In this document: positions 8,414 to 16,236 of the stretch, one piece after another
Position numbering within the stretch: the stretch's first letter is position 1
Layout of the letters: every line of letters begins with the position of its first letter
Assembly: GCA_942491415.1 (NCBI GenBank)
Contig: CALOAD010000022.1
Coordinates: 124,001-188,000, forward strand
From: CALOAD01 sp942491415
GTDB taxonomy: Bacteria > Cyanobacteriota > Vampirovibrionia > Gastranaerophilales > CALOAD01
Length of the DNA: 64,000 nt
Reading direction: 5' to 3'
Translations under genes and position numbers: made by a program
The notes under the pieces: model-generated
What the model was told of the DNA's origin: nothing
What the model saw: only the letters and a program-made list of their open reading frames with translations
Database searches by the model: none

Positions 8414-9433
8414 ATGTCTAAAAAAAGTATAATGTCTGGGATGAGATCAACAGGAAAACTCCATTTAGGTCACTACATGGGTGTTTTAAGGAACTGGGTT
8501 AAATTTCAGGATGAGTTTGATTGCTTTTATATGATCGCCGATTGGCATGCCCTTACTACAAAATATGACGATACAAAAGAATTTAAACAACATATTAAAA
8601 ATGTAGCAATGGACTGGCTGGCATGTGGCATTGACCCTGGAAAATCAACCATATACCTTCAATCTTTAGTGCCTGAAATAGCGGAATTGCACCTTCTTTT
8701 AAGCATGGTAACTCCTCAAAACTGGGTGGAGCGTGATCCTACATTAAAAGATATGATTAAAATTTTAAGAAAAAACTCAGAAGACGAATCGCAAGATTTC
8801 TCAGGACTCGTCAGTTATGGTCTTATGGGCTATCCGGTTTTACAAAGTGCTGATATTCTTATTTTTAATGCATCTTACGTTCCGGTTGGTACTGATCAAC
8901 TTGCACATATTGAGATTACAAGAGATATAGCCAGAAGATTCAACCATATTTATAAAAAAGATGTATTTATCGAGCCTCAGCCTAAATTGACTGAAACACC
9001 TCTTTTAAAGGGTATAGATGGACAAAAAATGGGCAAATCCTTTAATAATGATATTAAAATTTCAGACTCTGAAGATGATACAACTAAAAAAATAATGCGA
9101 GCGATAACTGATCGTTCCAGAATCAAAAAAACCGATCCCGGACATCCTGATCAATGCGAAGTTGTATGTCCTTACTATGAAATATTTGCAGATGAAACAA
9201 CTATTCAAGAACAAAAACACAAATGTGAAAATGCTCTTTGGGGTTGTGCAGATTGCAAAAGACAGTTAGCGGAAATAATCAATGAACGATTTAAAAATAT
9301 AAGAACTAAAAGATTTGAACTTGAACAAAATGCTGATTATGTAGATAAAATCATAAAAGAAGGTAGCGAAAAAGCACGAGAAATTGCTTTTACCAACTTA
9401 AAAGCAGCAAAAGAAGCAATGAATCTTTATTAA
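8414..9433 (+). CDS. trpS: Tryptophanyl-tRNA synthetase
   Basis: 339 residues, typical bacterial TrpS length. The class I signature HLGH is at 17-20 and KMGKS at 205-209. The amino-acid pocket motif VPVGTDQLAHIE (156-167) and YLQS (81-84) are as expected. It charges tRNA-Trp in the cytoplasm. SD AAAAAGGAAA precedes the ATG. It is monocistronic and converges on the HNH-like gene, with 16 bases between them and no obvious terminator. No T-box or trp attenuator is seen in the leader. Confidence 0.96.
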   Translation: MSKKSIMSGMRSTGKLHLGHYMGVLRNWVKFQDEFDCFYMIADWHALTTKYDDTKEFKQHIKNVAMDWLACGIDPGKSTIYLQSLVPEIAELHLLLSMVTPQNWVERDPTLKDMIKILRKNSEDESQDFSGLVSYGLMGYPVLQSADILIFNASYVPVGTDQLAHIEITRDIARRFNHIYKKDVFIEPQPKLTETPLLKGIDGQKMGKSFNNDIKISDSEDDTTKKIMRAITDRSRIKKTDPGHPDQCEVVCPYYEIFADETTIQEQKHKCENALWGCADCKRQLAEIINERFKNIRTKRFELEQNADYVDKIIKEGSEKAREIAFTNLKAAKEAMNLY

Positions 9434-9449
9434 AGAATTTGCTAAAAAA

Positions 9450-10532
9450 CTATGCTGATTTTGCAGATTTTGAAACAGATGAAACTTCAATATCAGCTGC
9501 ATTTATATAAGGATTAGCTTCTAGAAATTCTTTTTTATGCGCTCTATTGTTTAATTCTTTATACACTGTTTTAGAAACAGTCGGTATCCATTTTTGAATT
9601 CTTTCGGATATTTTATTAAAACCTTCTAATTGTTTATTTATATTATCTAAAAGGTTTGTTTTTGAAATACGGATTGTTTTATCGCCTTGTTTTATAACGC
9701 CCGTTTTAAGCTCATTTACAAACTCGGAAAAACTTTTGTTCTTTCTAAATTCACTATATTTTTTATCCACCAATACAGTATTTTCAGCAATATTTCCTTC
9801 TTGTGAATTAATAGAAATGGAGCTTACCTCGGACTTCATTTCTTCATTTTCAATCAACGTCTCGCCCGAACACGCACATGAAATAGCCGCTGTATTATCT
9901 TCAGCGATTGTTTTTAAAACTGTAAATTCAGGTTCGTTAGGATTTGTTTTTGTAGTTTGAGACTTCGTTTCATTCTTGTTTAAAACTTTTAATGCTCCTA
10001 CTAAAAATTTATTTTTACTTAAAAACTCTGCTTTTTGAGTCGAATTCAACTCATTGTAGACATTTAAAGATATTTTTTTGATCACACCTTTTATTTTCTT
10101 GGCAACTTTATCATAAGCAACTAACTGTTTGACCATATTTTTAACAGGATCAATACCCTGCTTCCTGCTTATTTGAATGTATTTAGAAAGAGATTTACTG
10201 CTTCTTTGTCCATTAGCATCGGTATCCACAACCAATAAATTATCAAGAGTATTTTCACCTCCCAGATTAAATGGTTTTAAATGTTCATAAGAAGGTTTAA
10301 ATGTTCTGCCAAAAAGTTTACCAATGTAAGCACATGGAATTTTAGCACTTTTATCAAAAGCAATAGACCTTACAAATTTATCAGGATAATCTCTTTTTTT
10401 AGATACTTTAGGAGTATTTTTTGCATTGCTTAATTTAGCTAGTTTTCGCTCAGCTTTTTTCTTTTGCTCTCTAGCTTTTTTTTGTTCTATATTTTTATTT
10501 GATAAACTTGCAGTAAAATTAATTAAATTCAT
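9450..10532 (-). CDS. Two-domain HNH-like protein (A-B fusion), function unknown
   Basis: 360 residues, Lys-rich, no signal peptide. The N-terminal domain A (about 48-185) has IPCAYIG, then YEHLKPFNLGGENTLDNLLVV, which fits the HNH/His-Me finger pattern EH..P...GG....NL. It is near-paralogous to the 168-residue protein at 11962-12468. The C-terminal domain B (about 200-350) is near-paralogous to the protein at 11228-11905, but the GG/NL segment is eroded (ISCACSGETL then no His). A and B also resemble each other: VxNxL-type helices ending VYNEL/VYKEL, and FLSKNKF/FLEANPY. The architecture therefore reflects an old domain duplication plus gene fusion or fission. It begins MNLINFTAS, a motif seen in other genes here. 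Nuclease activity is unproven. Confidence 0.75.
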   Translation of the reverse strand: MNLINFTASLSNKNIEQKKAREQKKKAERKLAKLSNAKNTPKVSKKRDYPDKFVRSIAFDKSAKIPCAYIGKLFGRTFKPSYEHLKPFNLGGENTLDNLLVVDTDANGQRSSKSLSKYIQISRKQGIDPVKNMVKQLVAYDKVAKKIKGVIKKISLNVYNELNSTQKAEFLSKNKFLVGALKVLNKNETKSQTTKTNPNEPEFTVLKTIAEDNTAAISCACSGETLIENEEMKSEVSSISINSQEGNIAENTVLVDKKYSEFRKNKSFSEFVNELKTGVIKQGDKTIRISKTNLLDNINKQLEGFNKISERIQKWIPTVSKTVYKELNNRAHKKEFLEANPYINAADIEVSSVSKSAKSA

Positions 10533-10624
10533 TTTTTTTCTTTTAGATGTCTACTTTTATATAAACAATTTTTTTACTTTAAAATTGCTTAAAATAAAGA
10601 AATTATTACTGAAAATTGATGATG

Positions 10625-11150
10625 GTTGTAATAATACCTATGGGTCGTATAAAAAGTATTATGTAAAAAAAGGTTACTCTCTCCGAGGGGGAACTTTTTG
10701 TGTAAAAAGTTCCATAAAAACCTGCCTCCGTAAAACTTTTCTATTTTACTAAACTTCGTTAAATTAAAGCATAATAATCTAAAAATGCTGCATAACTCGC
10801 TATCGCTCAAACAATGCAGCTTGCTTTTAATTTGCCCACTCCATTAAGTAAAAAATGAAAAGATTTAAAGTCGGCAATTCTTAAATTTAGAAATAGAAAA
10901 ATACCCGACCATTAGTTATTTTTGTAAGTTTTAAAGCGAAACGTAAAAAATAAAGGATGCTTGCTGTGTTTGAACGAAGTGAGTTAGCAAGCAGGTTTTG
11001 AAAAGAAAATAAAGATCAAGAGAAGCGTATAAAACAAGAAAATAAATTTGTGTCGAAGTTTTTTGGGTACTTTTTTCAAAAAAAGTACCTCCTACCGAAG
11101 GTAAAACCCAAGCTTTTTACATAATACTTTTTATCAGGCATTATAATAAC
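10625..11150. repeat. 525-base imperfect palindrome (MITE-like element) between HNH-like genes
   Basis: Perfect 21-base inverted arms lie at 10649-10669 and 11114-11134, extending imperfectly outward to about 10625 and 11150. Just inside each arm is a second hairpin, 10690-10713 (GGAACTTTTT/AAAAAGTTCC) and 11066-11089 (GGTACTTTTT/AAAAAGTACC), themselves in mirrored positions. Further in, GCGATAGCGAGTTATGCAGC (complement of about 10786-10805) partly matches 10975-10995. No transposase or other gene lies inside. It could be a non-autonomous transposable element or a long cruciform. Confidence 0.65.
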
Positions 11151-11227
11151 TTAAGAACAAATTTCTAACAAAAGAAAAAGGATGAGAAGTCTCATCCTAA
11201 ATGCAAGTACAAAAATATTTTTAGCTT

Positions 11228-11905
11228 TTACGCTATAAGCTCAACTTTTTTCTTAGAATTTGCAACATCAGCTGCTTTTAAATAAGGATTGGCTTCTAAG
11301 AATTCTTCTTTATGTGTTTTATCATTTAGCTCTCTATATACTGTTTTAGAAACAGTTGGAATCCATTTTTTGATTTTTTCAGCAATTTGATTAAAATCTT
11401 CTAATTGCTTATTTATATTATCTAAAAGATTTGTTTTTTGAACACGAATTGTTTCATCACCTTTTTTTACGATACCGTCTTTAAGCTCACTTACAAAAGT
11501 TGAAAGATCTTTATCTCCCCTTAAAGCAGCATGTCTTCTATTGGCTAATAAAAGATTATCAGCATCTTTTGTTCCACCCATATCAAAAGGTTTAATAGGA
11601 ACATATATAGGTTTTTCAGCTCTAGCTCCGGAATAAGCACAAGCTACATTTGTTTTGCTATCTTCTGCAATTGTTCTAAAAACAGTATATGAAGTGTTTG
11701 CAGATTTTACATTTTTATCTAATTCATTTATAAAAACTTGTTCAGAAGCAATTTTTTGGACTTGCTCTGCATTTTTTTGATTTTGAGAAGCTTTACCTGC
11801 TTTTGTAAATTCTTTTCTTTTTTGACCTTGATTTACTTTATTCTTGCCTTTTCTTCCAAAAGAGCAAATATTATTTGAATATGTTGATATTGCTGATATG
11901 TTCAT
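11228..11905 (-). CDS. HNH-like paralogue, domain B type, function unknown
   Basis: 225 residues. The C-terminal 150 residues parallel domain B of the 360-residue protein: FRTIAED, KTNLLDNINKQLE, KWIPTVSKTVYRELND, and FLEANPYLKAAD. Unlike the fusion copy it keeps CAYSG and the KPFDMGG...DADNLLL segment. The catalytic-type EH of domain A is replaced by VP, so a nuclease role looks lost. The N-terminus carries NNICSFGRKG, matching NNLVSFGKRKR of the adjacent A-type gene. The ATG at 11905 is preferred over 11917 because GGATGGA lies just upstream of it. It is 56 bases downstream of the A-type gene and probably cotranscribed. Confidence 0.72.
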   Translation of the reverse strand: MNISAISTYSNNICSFGRKGKNKVNQGQKRKEFTKAGKASQNQKNAEQVQKIASEQVFINELDKNVKSANTSYTVFRTIAEDSKTNVACAYSGARAEKPIYVPIKPFDMGGTKDADNLLLANRRHAALRGDKDLSTFVSELKDGIVKKGDETIRVQKTNLLDNINKQLEDFNQIAEKIKKWIPTVSKTVYRELNDKTHKEEFLEANPYLKAADVANSKKKVELIA

Positions 11906-11961
11906 TTTATATTCCATCCAATTTTTGTACCGACATTAACAAGATTTTTTATTTTTGTCTT

Positions 11962-12468
11962 TTAACTACCGTTAACTACCTTATTAATATCTACATTCAC
12001 AACATCTTGCTCTGATATAAATTTGTTTCCGTTCAGAAATTCAGTTTTTTGATTAGGATCTTTTAGTTCGTTGTATACATTTACAGACATTTTTTTAATC
12101 ATATTTTTCATTTTATCAGCCAGTTGATCATAAGCTATTAATTGCTTAACCATGCATTTAATAGGATCAATTTTGTTTTTTTGTCTTGTATTATTAACAT
12201 AAAAAGAAAGCGGATCATTACTTCTGTTGCTATTTGCTTTAGATTCAACAACCAATAAGTTTTCTAATCCATTTACTCCACCTTGGCTAAAAGGTTTTAT
12301 ATGCTCATAAGAAGGGGTTAAACCCTTTGCAAAATCGCAACCTACATAAGCACAAGGAATGTGAGCACTTTGATCCCGAGCAACTTTTCTTACAAAAGTA
12401 TCAGGATAATTTCTTTTTCTTTTTCCAAAAGAGACTAAATTGTTTGAACTGACTGAATTTACTATCAT
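11962..12468 (-). CDS. HNH-like paralogue, domain A type, function unknown
   Basis: 168 residues, a stand-alone version of domain A: RNYPDTFVRKVARDQSAHIPCAYVGC, then YEHIKPFSQGGVNGLENLLVV, then helical MVKQLIAYDQLADKMKN and VNVYNELKD. EH, P, GG and N fall as in HNH/His-Me finger folds, but paired zinc Cys motifs are lacking. The N-terminal extension has NNLVSFGKRKR. It is the first gene of a probable three-gene minus-strand set (A, B, A-B). It has no signal peptide and no immunity-like partner. The function could be a nuclease, RNA-binding or effector; none is demonstrable. Confidence 0.74.
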   Translation of the reverse strand: MIVNSVSSNNLVSFGKRKRNYPDTFVRKVARDQSAHIPCAYVGCDFAKGLTPSYEHIKPFSQGGVNGLENLLVVESKANSNRSNDPLSFYVNNTRQKNKIDPIKCMVKQLIAYDQLADKMKNMIKKMSVNVYNELKDPNQKTEFLNGNKFISEQDVVNVDINKVVNGS

Positions 12469-12589
12469 CTTATTATTACCATATGAGACCTATCTTACTT
12501 TCGCATTAACAACTAAACAAAAAAAAAATTTGACAGTGTAAATTCAAATTGTTAATAAAAAGAAACAATTCAAAAGTTATTAAGGAAAC

Positions 12590-12623
12590 GAAAAACCCTC
12601 CCGGTAAGGCTTTTCGGTTTTTT
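12590..12623 (-). terminator. Possible terminator of the menG-dehydrogenase transcript
   Basis: On the minus strand, AAAAACC and GGTTTTT pair around an 18-base loop, followed by CGTTTCC. The loop is long and the T-run short, so this is only moderate. Confidence 0.4.
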
Positions 12624-12661
12624 TACCGTGTTAAACTTTCTAAAATTGGATGAAAAATACG

Positions 12662-13621
12662 CTAAAAATCAATTAAAACTTTCATGGTATTTTTTTCTAT
12701 GCTTTTTTGAAAAGCCTCTAATGCCTTTTCAAAAGGATAAATAGCTGCTATTAAAGAATTTAAGTTGAAATATTTTTTCTCAATTAGTTCTAAAGCCGGC
12801 TTAAACTGACCGCAACGAGATCCTACAATGGTTATTTCATCCACAACCACAGATGTTAAATTCAAAGGTTTTTCTGAAACAATAGTACTTTTTAAAACGA
12901 CGCATCCTCTGGGTTTTACCAAACTTATAGCAGTTTCAAAACCGCTCACTGAACCTGTTGCATCCACTACAAAATCAAAATATTTGCTTTCATTAACTTT
13001 ATCAAGTAATTTGGTTTTAATTTTCTTATCTTGAGCATGCTTCAATTTTTCGGCATGCTTTCCTATCAAAACTAAATCTGCCGATGTCATGCTCAAAACA
13101 TAAGATATTAAAATGCCAAGCTTACCATCTCCTAAAACCGCCACTTTATCACCGGGTTTTATATGTATTTGCTCAAGAATTTCCATTGCAGCAGCAAAAG
13201 GCTCTGTAAGTACCGCTGTTTTATCATCAATACTATCAGGCACTTCAAAAAGATTTTTAATTGGCAGTGTAAGATATTCAGCCATGCATCCATTTTTATT
13301 AAAAATACCTAAAGTATTTCTATTAGGACAATGTCGCTGCATGTTCTTTGCACAAAAATCACAATCTCCACAACCACAATTTATTTCGCCAACAACCCTT
13401 TTATTTAATAATAATTGATCATTATCGTTTATTTCTTCTACAATTCCAACAAACTCATGCCCCAAAATTCCGGAAAACCCCATGTAACCTTTTATAATTT
13501 CATTATCAGTATTACAAATACCTGCTATATTTATTTTTATGAGAGCTTCTCCTTTTTGAGGAATAGGCTTAGGCATATCTTTAACTATTTTAAGTTCTTT
13601 ATCAAATATAACTGCTTTCAT
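12662..13621 (-). CDS. Zinc-dependent medium-chain alcohol dehydrogenase family protein
   Basis: 319 residues. The N-terminal GroES-like domain has catalytic zinc ligands C36 (GICNTDNE), H55-E56 (GHE) and E140 (LTEP). A structural zinc site is formed by C84, C87, C90 and C98. The Rossmann fold has the glycine motif VLGDGKLG (162-169), suited to NAD(P). These features place it in the threonine/sorbitol/alcohol dehydrogenase MDR group; the substrate cannot be named. The start codon lies 2 bases after the menG stop, so it is the second gene of a two-gene operon. It is slightly shorter than the usual 340-350 residues. Confidence 0.88.
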   Translation of the reverse strand: MKAVIFDKELKIVKDMPKPIPQKGEALIKINIAGICNTDNEIIKGYMGFSGILGHEFVGIVEEINDNDQLLLNKRVVGEINCGCGDCDFCAKNMQRHCPNRNTLGIFNKNGCMAEYLTLPIKNLFEVPDSIDDKTAVLTEPFAAAMEILEQIHIKPGDKVAVLGDGKLGILISYVLSMTSADLVLIGKHAEKLKHAQDKKIKTKLLDKVNESKYFDFVVDATGSVSGFETAISLVKPRGCVVLKSTIVSEKPLNLTSVVVDEITIVGSRCGQFKPALELIEKKYFNLNSLIAAIYPFEKALEAFQKSIEKNTMKVLIDF

Positions 13622-13623
13622 TT

Positions 13624-14322
13624 TTAAACCTTTGCTATTTGTTGGGCTATTGCTCCAAAAATATAATCATAATTCTTTATATCATTAAACCCAAGCTCAT
13701 TAAAGATCTGAATAAGTTCTTTTTGAGAAGGAAAAGTCTTTGCTGATTCACTAAGATATTTATAAGGCATTATTTTTCCATGGAAAATCTTACCTAAAAA
13801 AGGCATCAAAACATTAAAAAAAAGATAAAATAACGGCATTAAATTAATATTAGCTACTTTACCCGTGTCTAAATTAACTACATATCCATCTTTTTTAGTA
13901 ACCCTTTTCATTTCAAGCAACCCTTTTTTAATGTCATCAAGATTTCTTAAACCAAAACTTATTACACTTATATCAAAAAAGTCGTCATCAAAAGGCATGT
14001 CAAGAGCATCAGCAGACAAAACTTTTATATTGTTATATTTTTGAGTTTTTTCTCGTGCTATTTTTAACATCTCATCCGAAAAATCTACACAGAAAATCTC
14101 ACTATCAGGGAATTTTTTAGACATTATAATCCCTATATCTGCTGTACCACAACAAAGATCAAGTATTTTAGAAGGCATTTTCAAGGGTATTTCTTCAATA
14201 GAATTTTTTTTAACTTTTTTATGCAATCCTAAAGATATAATAGTGTTCAATTTGTCATAGTTTTTAGCTATGGAATCAAATAAATTTTTAATATTTACTT
14301 CTTTTTTTGTATTTTTATTCAT
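13624..14322 (-). CDS. menG: Demethylmenaquinone methyltransferase (UbiE/MenG family)
   Basis: 232 residues, normal length. It opens with the family block LFDSIAKNYDKLNTIISLGLH (14-34). SAM motif I is ILDLCCGTADIG (53-64), followed by acidic VDFSDEML and the ALDMPFDDDFFDISVISFGLRNL region diagnostic of UbiE/MenG. The enzyme C-methylates demethylmenaquinone as the last step of menaquinone synthesis at the membrane. It implies a quinone pool, though no respiratory complex is in the window. It is cotranscribed with the downstream dehydrogenase. The start lies about 60 bases from the rnpB 5' end, transcribed divergently. Confidence 0.92.
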   Translation of the reverse strand: MNKNTKKEVNIKNLFDSIAKNYDKLNTIISLGLHKKVKKNSIEEIPLKMPSKILDLCCGTADIGIIMSKKFPDSEIFCVDFSDEMLKIAREKTQKYNNIKVLSADALDMPFDDDFFDISVISFGLRNLDDIKKGLLEMKRVTKKDGYVVNLDTGKVANINLMPLFYLFFNVLMPFLGKIFHGKIMPYKYLSESAKTFPSQKELIQIFNELGFNDIKNYDYIFGAIAQQIAKV

Positions 14323-14383
14323 CTTATATATATTATATATGGAATTCTTTATAAACTATGTAATAATAATAAATATATTATAA

Positions 14384-14799
14384 AGGAAGTAAGCAAGGTG
14401 ATCGCGGATAAATAAATTAAATTTGTTTATCTGAGGAAAGTCCGGGCTCCGAAGGGCAGACCGCCGGATAACGTCCGGTGCAGGTGACTGTGAGGATAGG
14501 GCCACAGAAATGTAGACAGCCTATGTTAAAAGTGAAAATAAAGGACTTGTCCGCACTTATTTTTACACCAAAACTTTTAGCAGGCAAAGGTGCAACGGTG
14601 GTGGGTGAAAACCCTTAATGTAAGAGACCACCGACAACATCGAGAGGTGTTGGTCAGGTAACCCCCGGTTCGGTGCAAGGTTAAAATTGGGAGCTAAGAC
14701 TGCCCGTCATTCCCAAAACATACCGCTAGAGGTGTTTGGCAACAAACATCCCAGACAGATGATCACTTAATACAGAACCCGGCTTATTGCTTACTTTCT
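14384..14799 (+). ncRNA. rnpB: RNase P RNA (class A)
   Basis: Conserved P4-flanking segment GAGGAAAGTCCGGGCTCC (14434-14451) and the 3' counterpart ACAGAACCCGGCTTA (14772-14786) are both present. The ends pair as helix P1 (AAGGAAGTAAGCAAG with the complementary TTGCTTACTTTCTT). CCGGTTCGGTGCAAGG is near 14667, and the GAAACCAC-type L15 region is at about 14600. It is the catalytic RNA that matures tRNA 5' ends. Ends are estimated from P1 pairing, good to a few bases. It is divergent from menG. Confidence 0.95.
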
Positions 14800-14961
14800 T
14801 TATATTTATTAAATTAAAGTCTATAATTTTAATTATACCGATATCAAAATATAATCAAGAAAATAAAATAATTTTGCAAGCCGGTATGCGTAAGCAGAGA
14901 GCCATGTTTTCAGAAAATGCGTGTAGGATTTTCCTGGAAACTAAATTATTTAAGTATAATT

Positions 14962-15324
14962 ATGATAGCTGGAAAACAAATAGATAAATTTGAAGTAGGA
15001 ACCGTATGCAACTTTGTAGGCTTGGCTTTTTTAACTGTGTTGCCTGCGATTAATCATAGTGTAAGTGTTTTTTTAAACCCTATCGTATACAAAATTTTTG
15101 CACTCATTTTTTTATTTTCAACAGGAATTTTATATTATTTTTCACCTAAATATCTGAATTTTCAAATGATTGTAATAGCTTTAGATTTTCTAATTTTTGG
15201 ACTTTTCCAATTGTTTTTCGCCCCTTCTTTAATAATATATTTTTGTTTATCTAATGTAGTATCTTGTTTTTTAGGATTAAGCCTAGTTTTTTACACTCTT
15301 TTTAATTTTATTGTTAAAAAATAA
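14962..15324 (+). CDS. Small integral membrane protein, function unknown
   Basis: 120 residues from the ATG at 14962 (135 from an upstream in-frame ATG at 14917). Four hydrophobic segments are visible: about 13-30, 36-56, 62-80 and 85-115. Charged residues are few and the C-terminus is KK. No family is recognised. No Shine-Dalgarno precedes either start; TATAAT ends one base before the 14962 ATG, so a leaderless or later start is possible. The gene lies alone between rnpB and hup. Confidence 0.5.
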   Translation: MIAGKQIDKFEVGTVCNFVGLAFLTVLPAINHSVSVFLNPIVYKIFALIFLFSTGILYYFSPKYLNFQMIVIALDFLIFGLFQLFFAPSLIIYFCLSNVVSCFLGLSLVFYTLFNFIVKK

Positions 15325-15768
15325 ATGTTAAAAACTAACTTTTTGTTTAAGTTTTGTTAATGTTTTACCGGTTTCTTTTTTTGTAAAATAATAAATAACA
15401 TAGTCAACTATATGTTAACTACATATAGCGGTTGATTAAAAATAAAAATTTTTAAATTTTTTTTAAAGCCTTTTTTTATTTATCTCAATAAACCATGTTA
15501 TAAAAGCATTAAAAACCTATACAACAGACTGTTTATTACCCACTTTACTAATAGATCCTTGCTGGAAAAAGCTTTTACCTATCCACTACATCTAGCGTAT
15601 CCTATCTATATGTTTTTTAAGGTTTTAAAAACAAAATAGAGTATTATTTTTCAGCTTTTAAGAAATTCTTATCCTAGTAACTAGTAACCTGGGCTATTTT
15701 TGCGAAAAAGTATTGCGTAAAATATTAAAAGGAGTATAATTGAAAATGTTTAGAAAAGGAGGTTCTTT
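15325..15768. other. Non-coding region upstream of hup
   Basis: AT-rich with no gene seen. A weak hairpin-forming segment with mirrored AACTATATG / CATATAGCGGTT lies at about 15402-15434. The last 60 bases contain the hup promoter. Confidence 0.4.
15713..15740 (+). promoter_or_regulatory. Sigma70-type promoter of hup
   Basis: TTGCGT (15713-15718), a 16-base spacer and a consensus TATAAT (15735-15740), 28 bases before the HU start codon. Confidence 0.65.
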
Positions 15769-16044
15769 ATGAACAAAGAAGAATTAGTAAAAGAGATTGC
15801 AAAAAAAGCTAAAGTTTCCCAAAAACAAGCAGCGGAAATTCTTACAATTACTTTAGATGTTGTTCAAAAGACAGTTTCAAAAGGTAAAAAAGTTACTCTA
15901 GTAGGTTTTGGAACTTTTGAATCACGCAAAAGAGCAGCTAGAACTGGTAGAAACCCACAAACTGGTAAAGAAATTAAAATTCCAGCTAAAACAGTTCCAG
16001 CATTTTCTGCAGGTAAAAAATTCAAAGAAGCTGTTGCTAAGTAG
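15769..16044 (+). CDS. hup: HU-family DNA-binding protein
   Basis: 91 residues, the exact HU size. NKEELVKEIAKKAKVSQKQA forms the N-terminal helices. VTLVGFGTFESRKRAARTGRNPQTGKEIKIPAKTVPAF is the beta-arm segment (split here: GFGTFE at 47-52, RNPQTG at 61-66), with the intercalating Pro in RNP. It is a nucleoid-compacting dimer. A strong SD AAAGGAGG and a near-consensus promoter indicate high expression; a strong terminator follows. It is monocistronic. Confidence 0.97.
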   Translation: MNKEELVKEIAKKAKVSQKQAAEILTITLDVVQKTVSKGKKVTLVGFGTFESRKRAARTGRNPQTGKEIKIPAKTVPAFSAGKKFKEAVAK

Positions 16045-16063
16045 TTTTTGAGAATATTATTAT

Positions 16064-16098
16064 AAAAAGCTCGTTGTTAATACAACGAGCTTTTTGTT
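16064..16098 (+). terminator. Terminator of hup
   Basis: Perfect stem AAAAAGCTCGTTG / CAACGAGCTTTTT with loop TTAATA and T-rich tail. Confidence 0.9.
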
Positions 16099-16236
16099 TT
16101 ACTTCAAATTATTATTTTAAACGTATAGTTTTGCTACAAATTTGGCAGAGAATGCTTGTGCATGCTAAAATATTGTCATAGAAGTATTCTTAAACATTTA
16201 TAAATAATAGCTTTAAAGTCTATGAAAGGATAAAAA

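Noticed and set aside
10426..10810. Frames on both strands across the start of the palindromic element (10426-10752 plus, 10589-10810 minus)
   Set aside because: They cross the inverted repeat and antisense the HNH-like gene; composition is not protein-like.
9450..12468. Toxin-immunity or restriction-modification interpretation of the HNH-like cluster
   Set aside because: No methyltransferase, specificity subunit, immunity-like small gene or secretion marker is present, so it cannot be supported beyond the HNH-like resemblance.
14787..14987. A 66-codon frame overlapping the end of rnpB
   Set aside because: Starts inside the RNase P RNA helix P1 and has no ribosome site.
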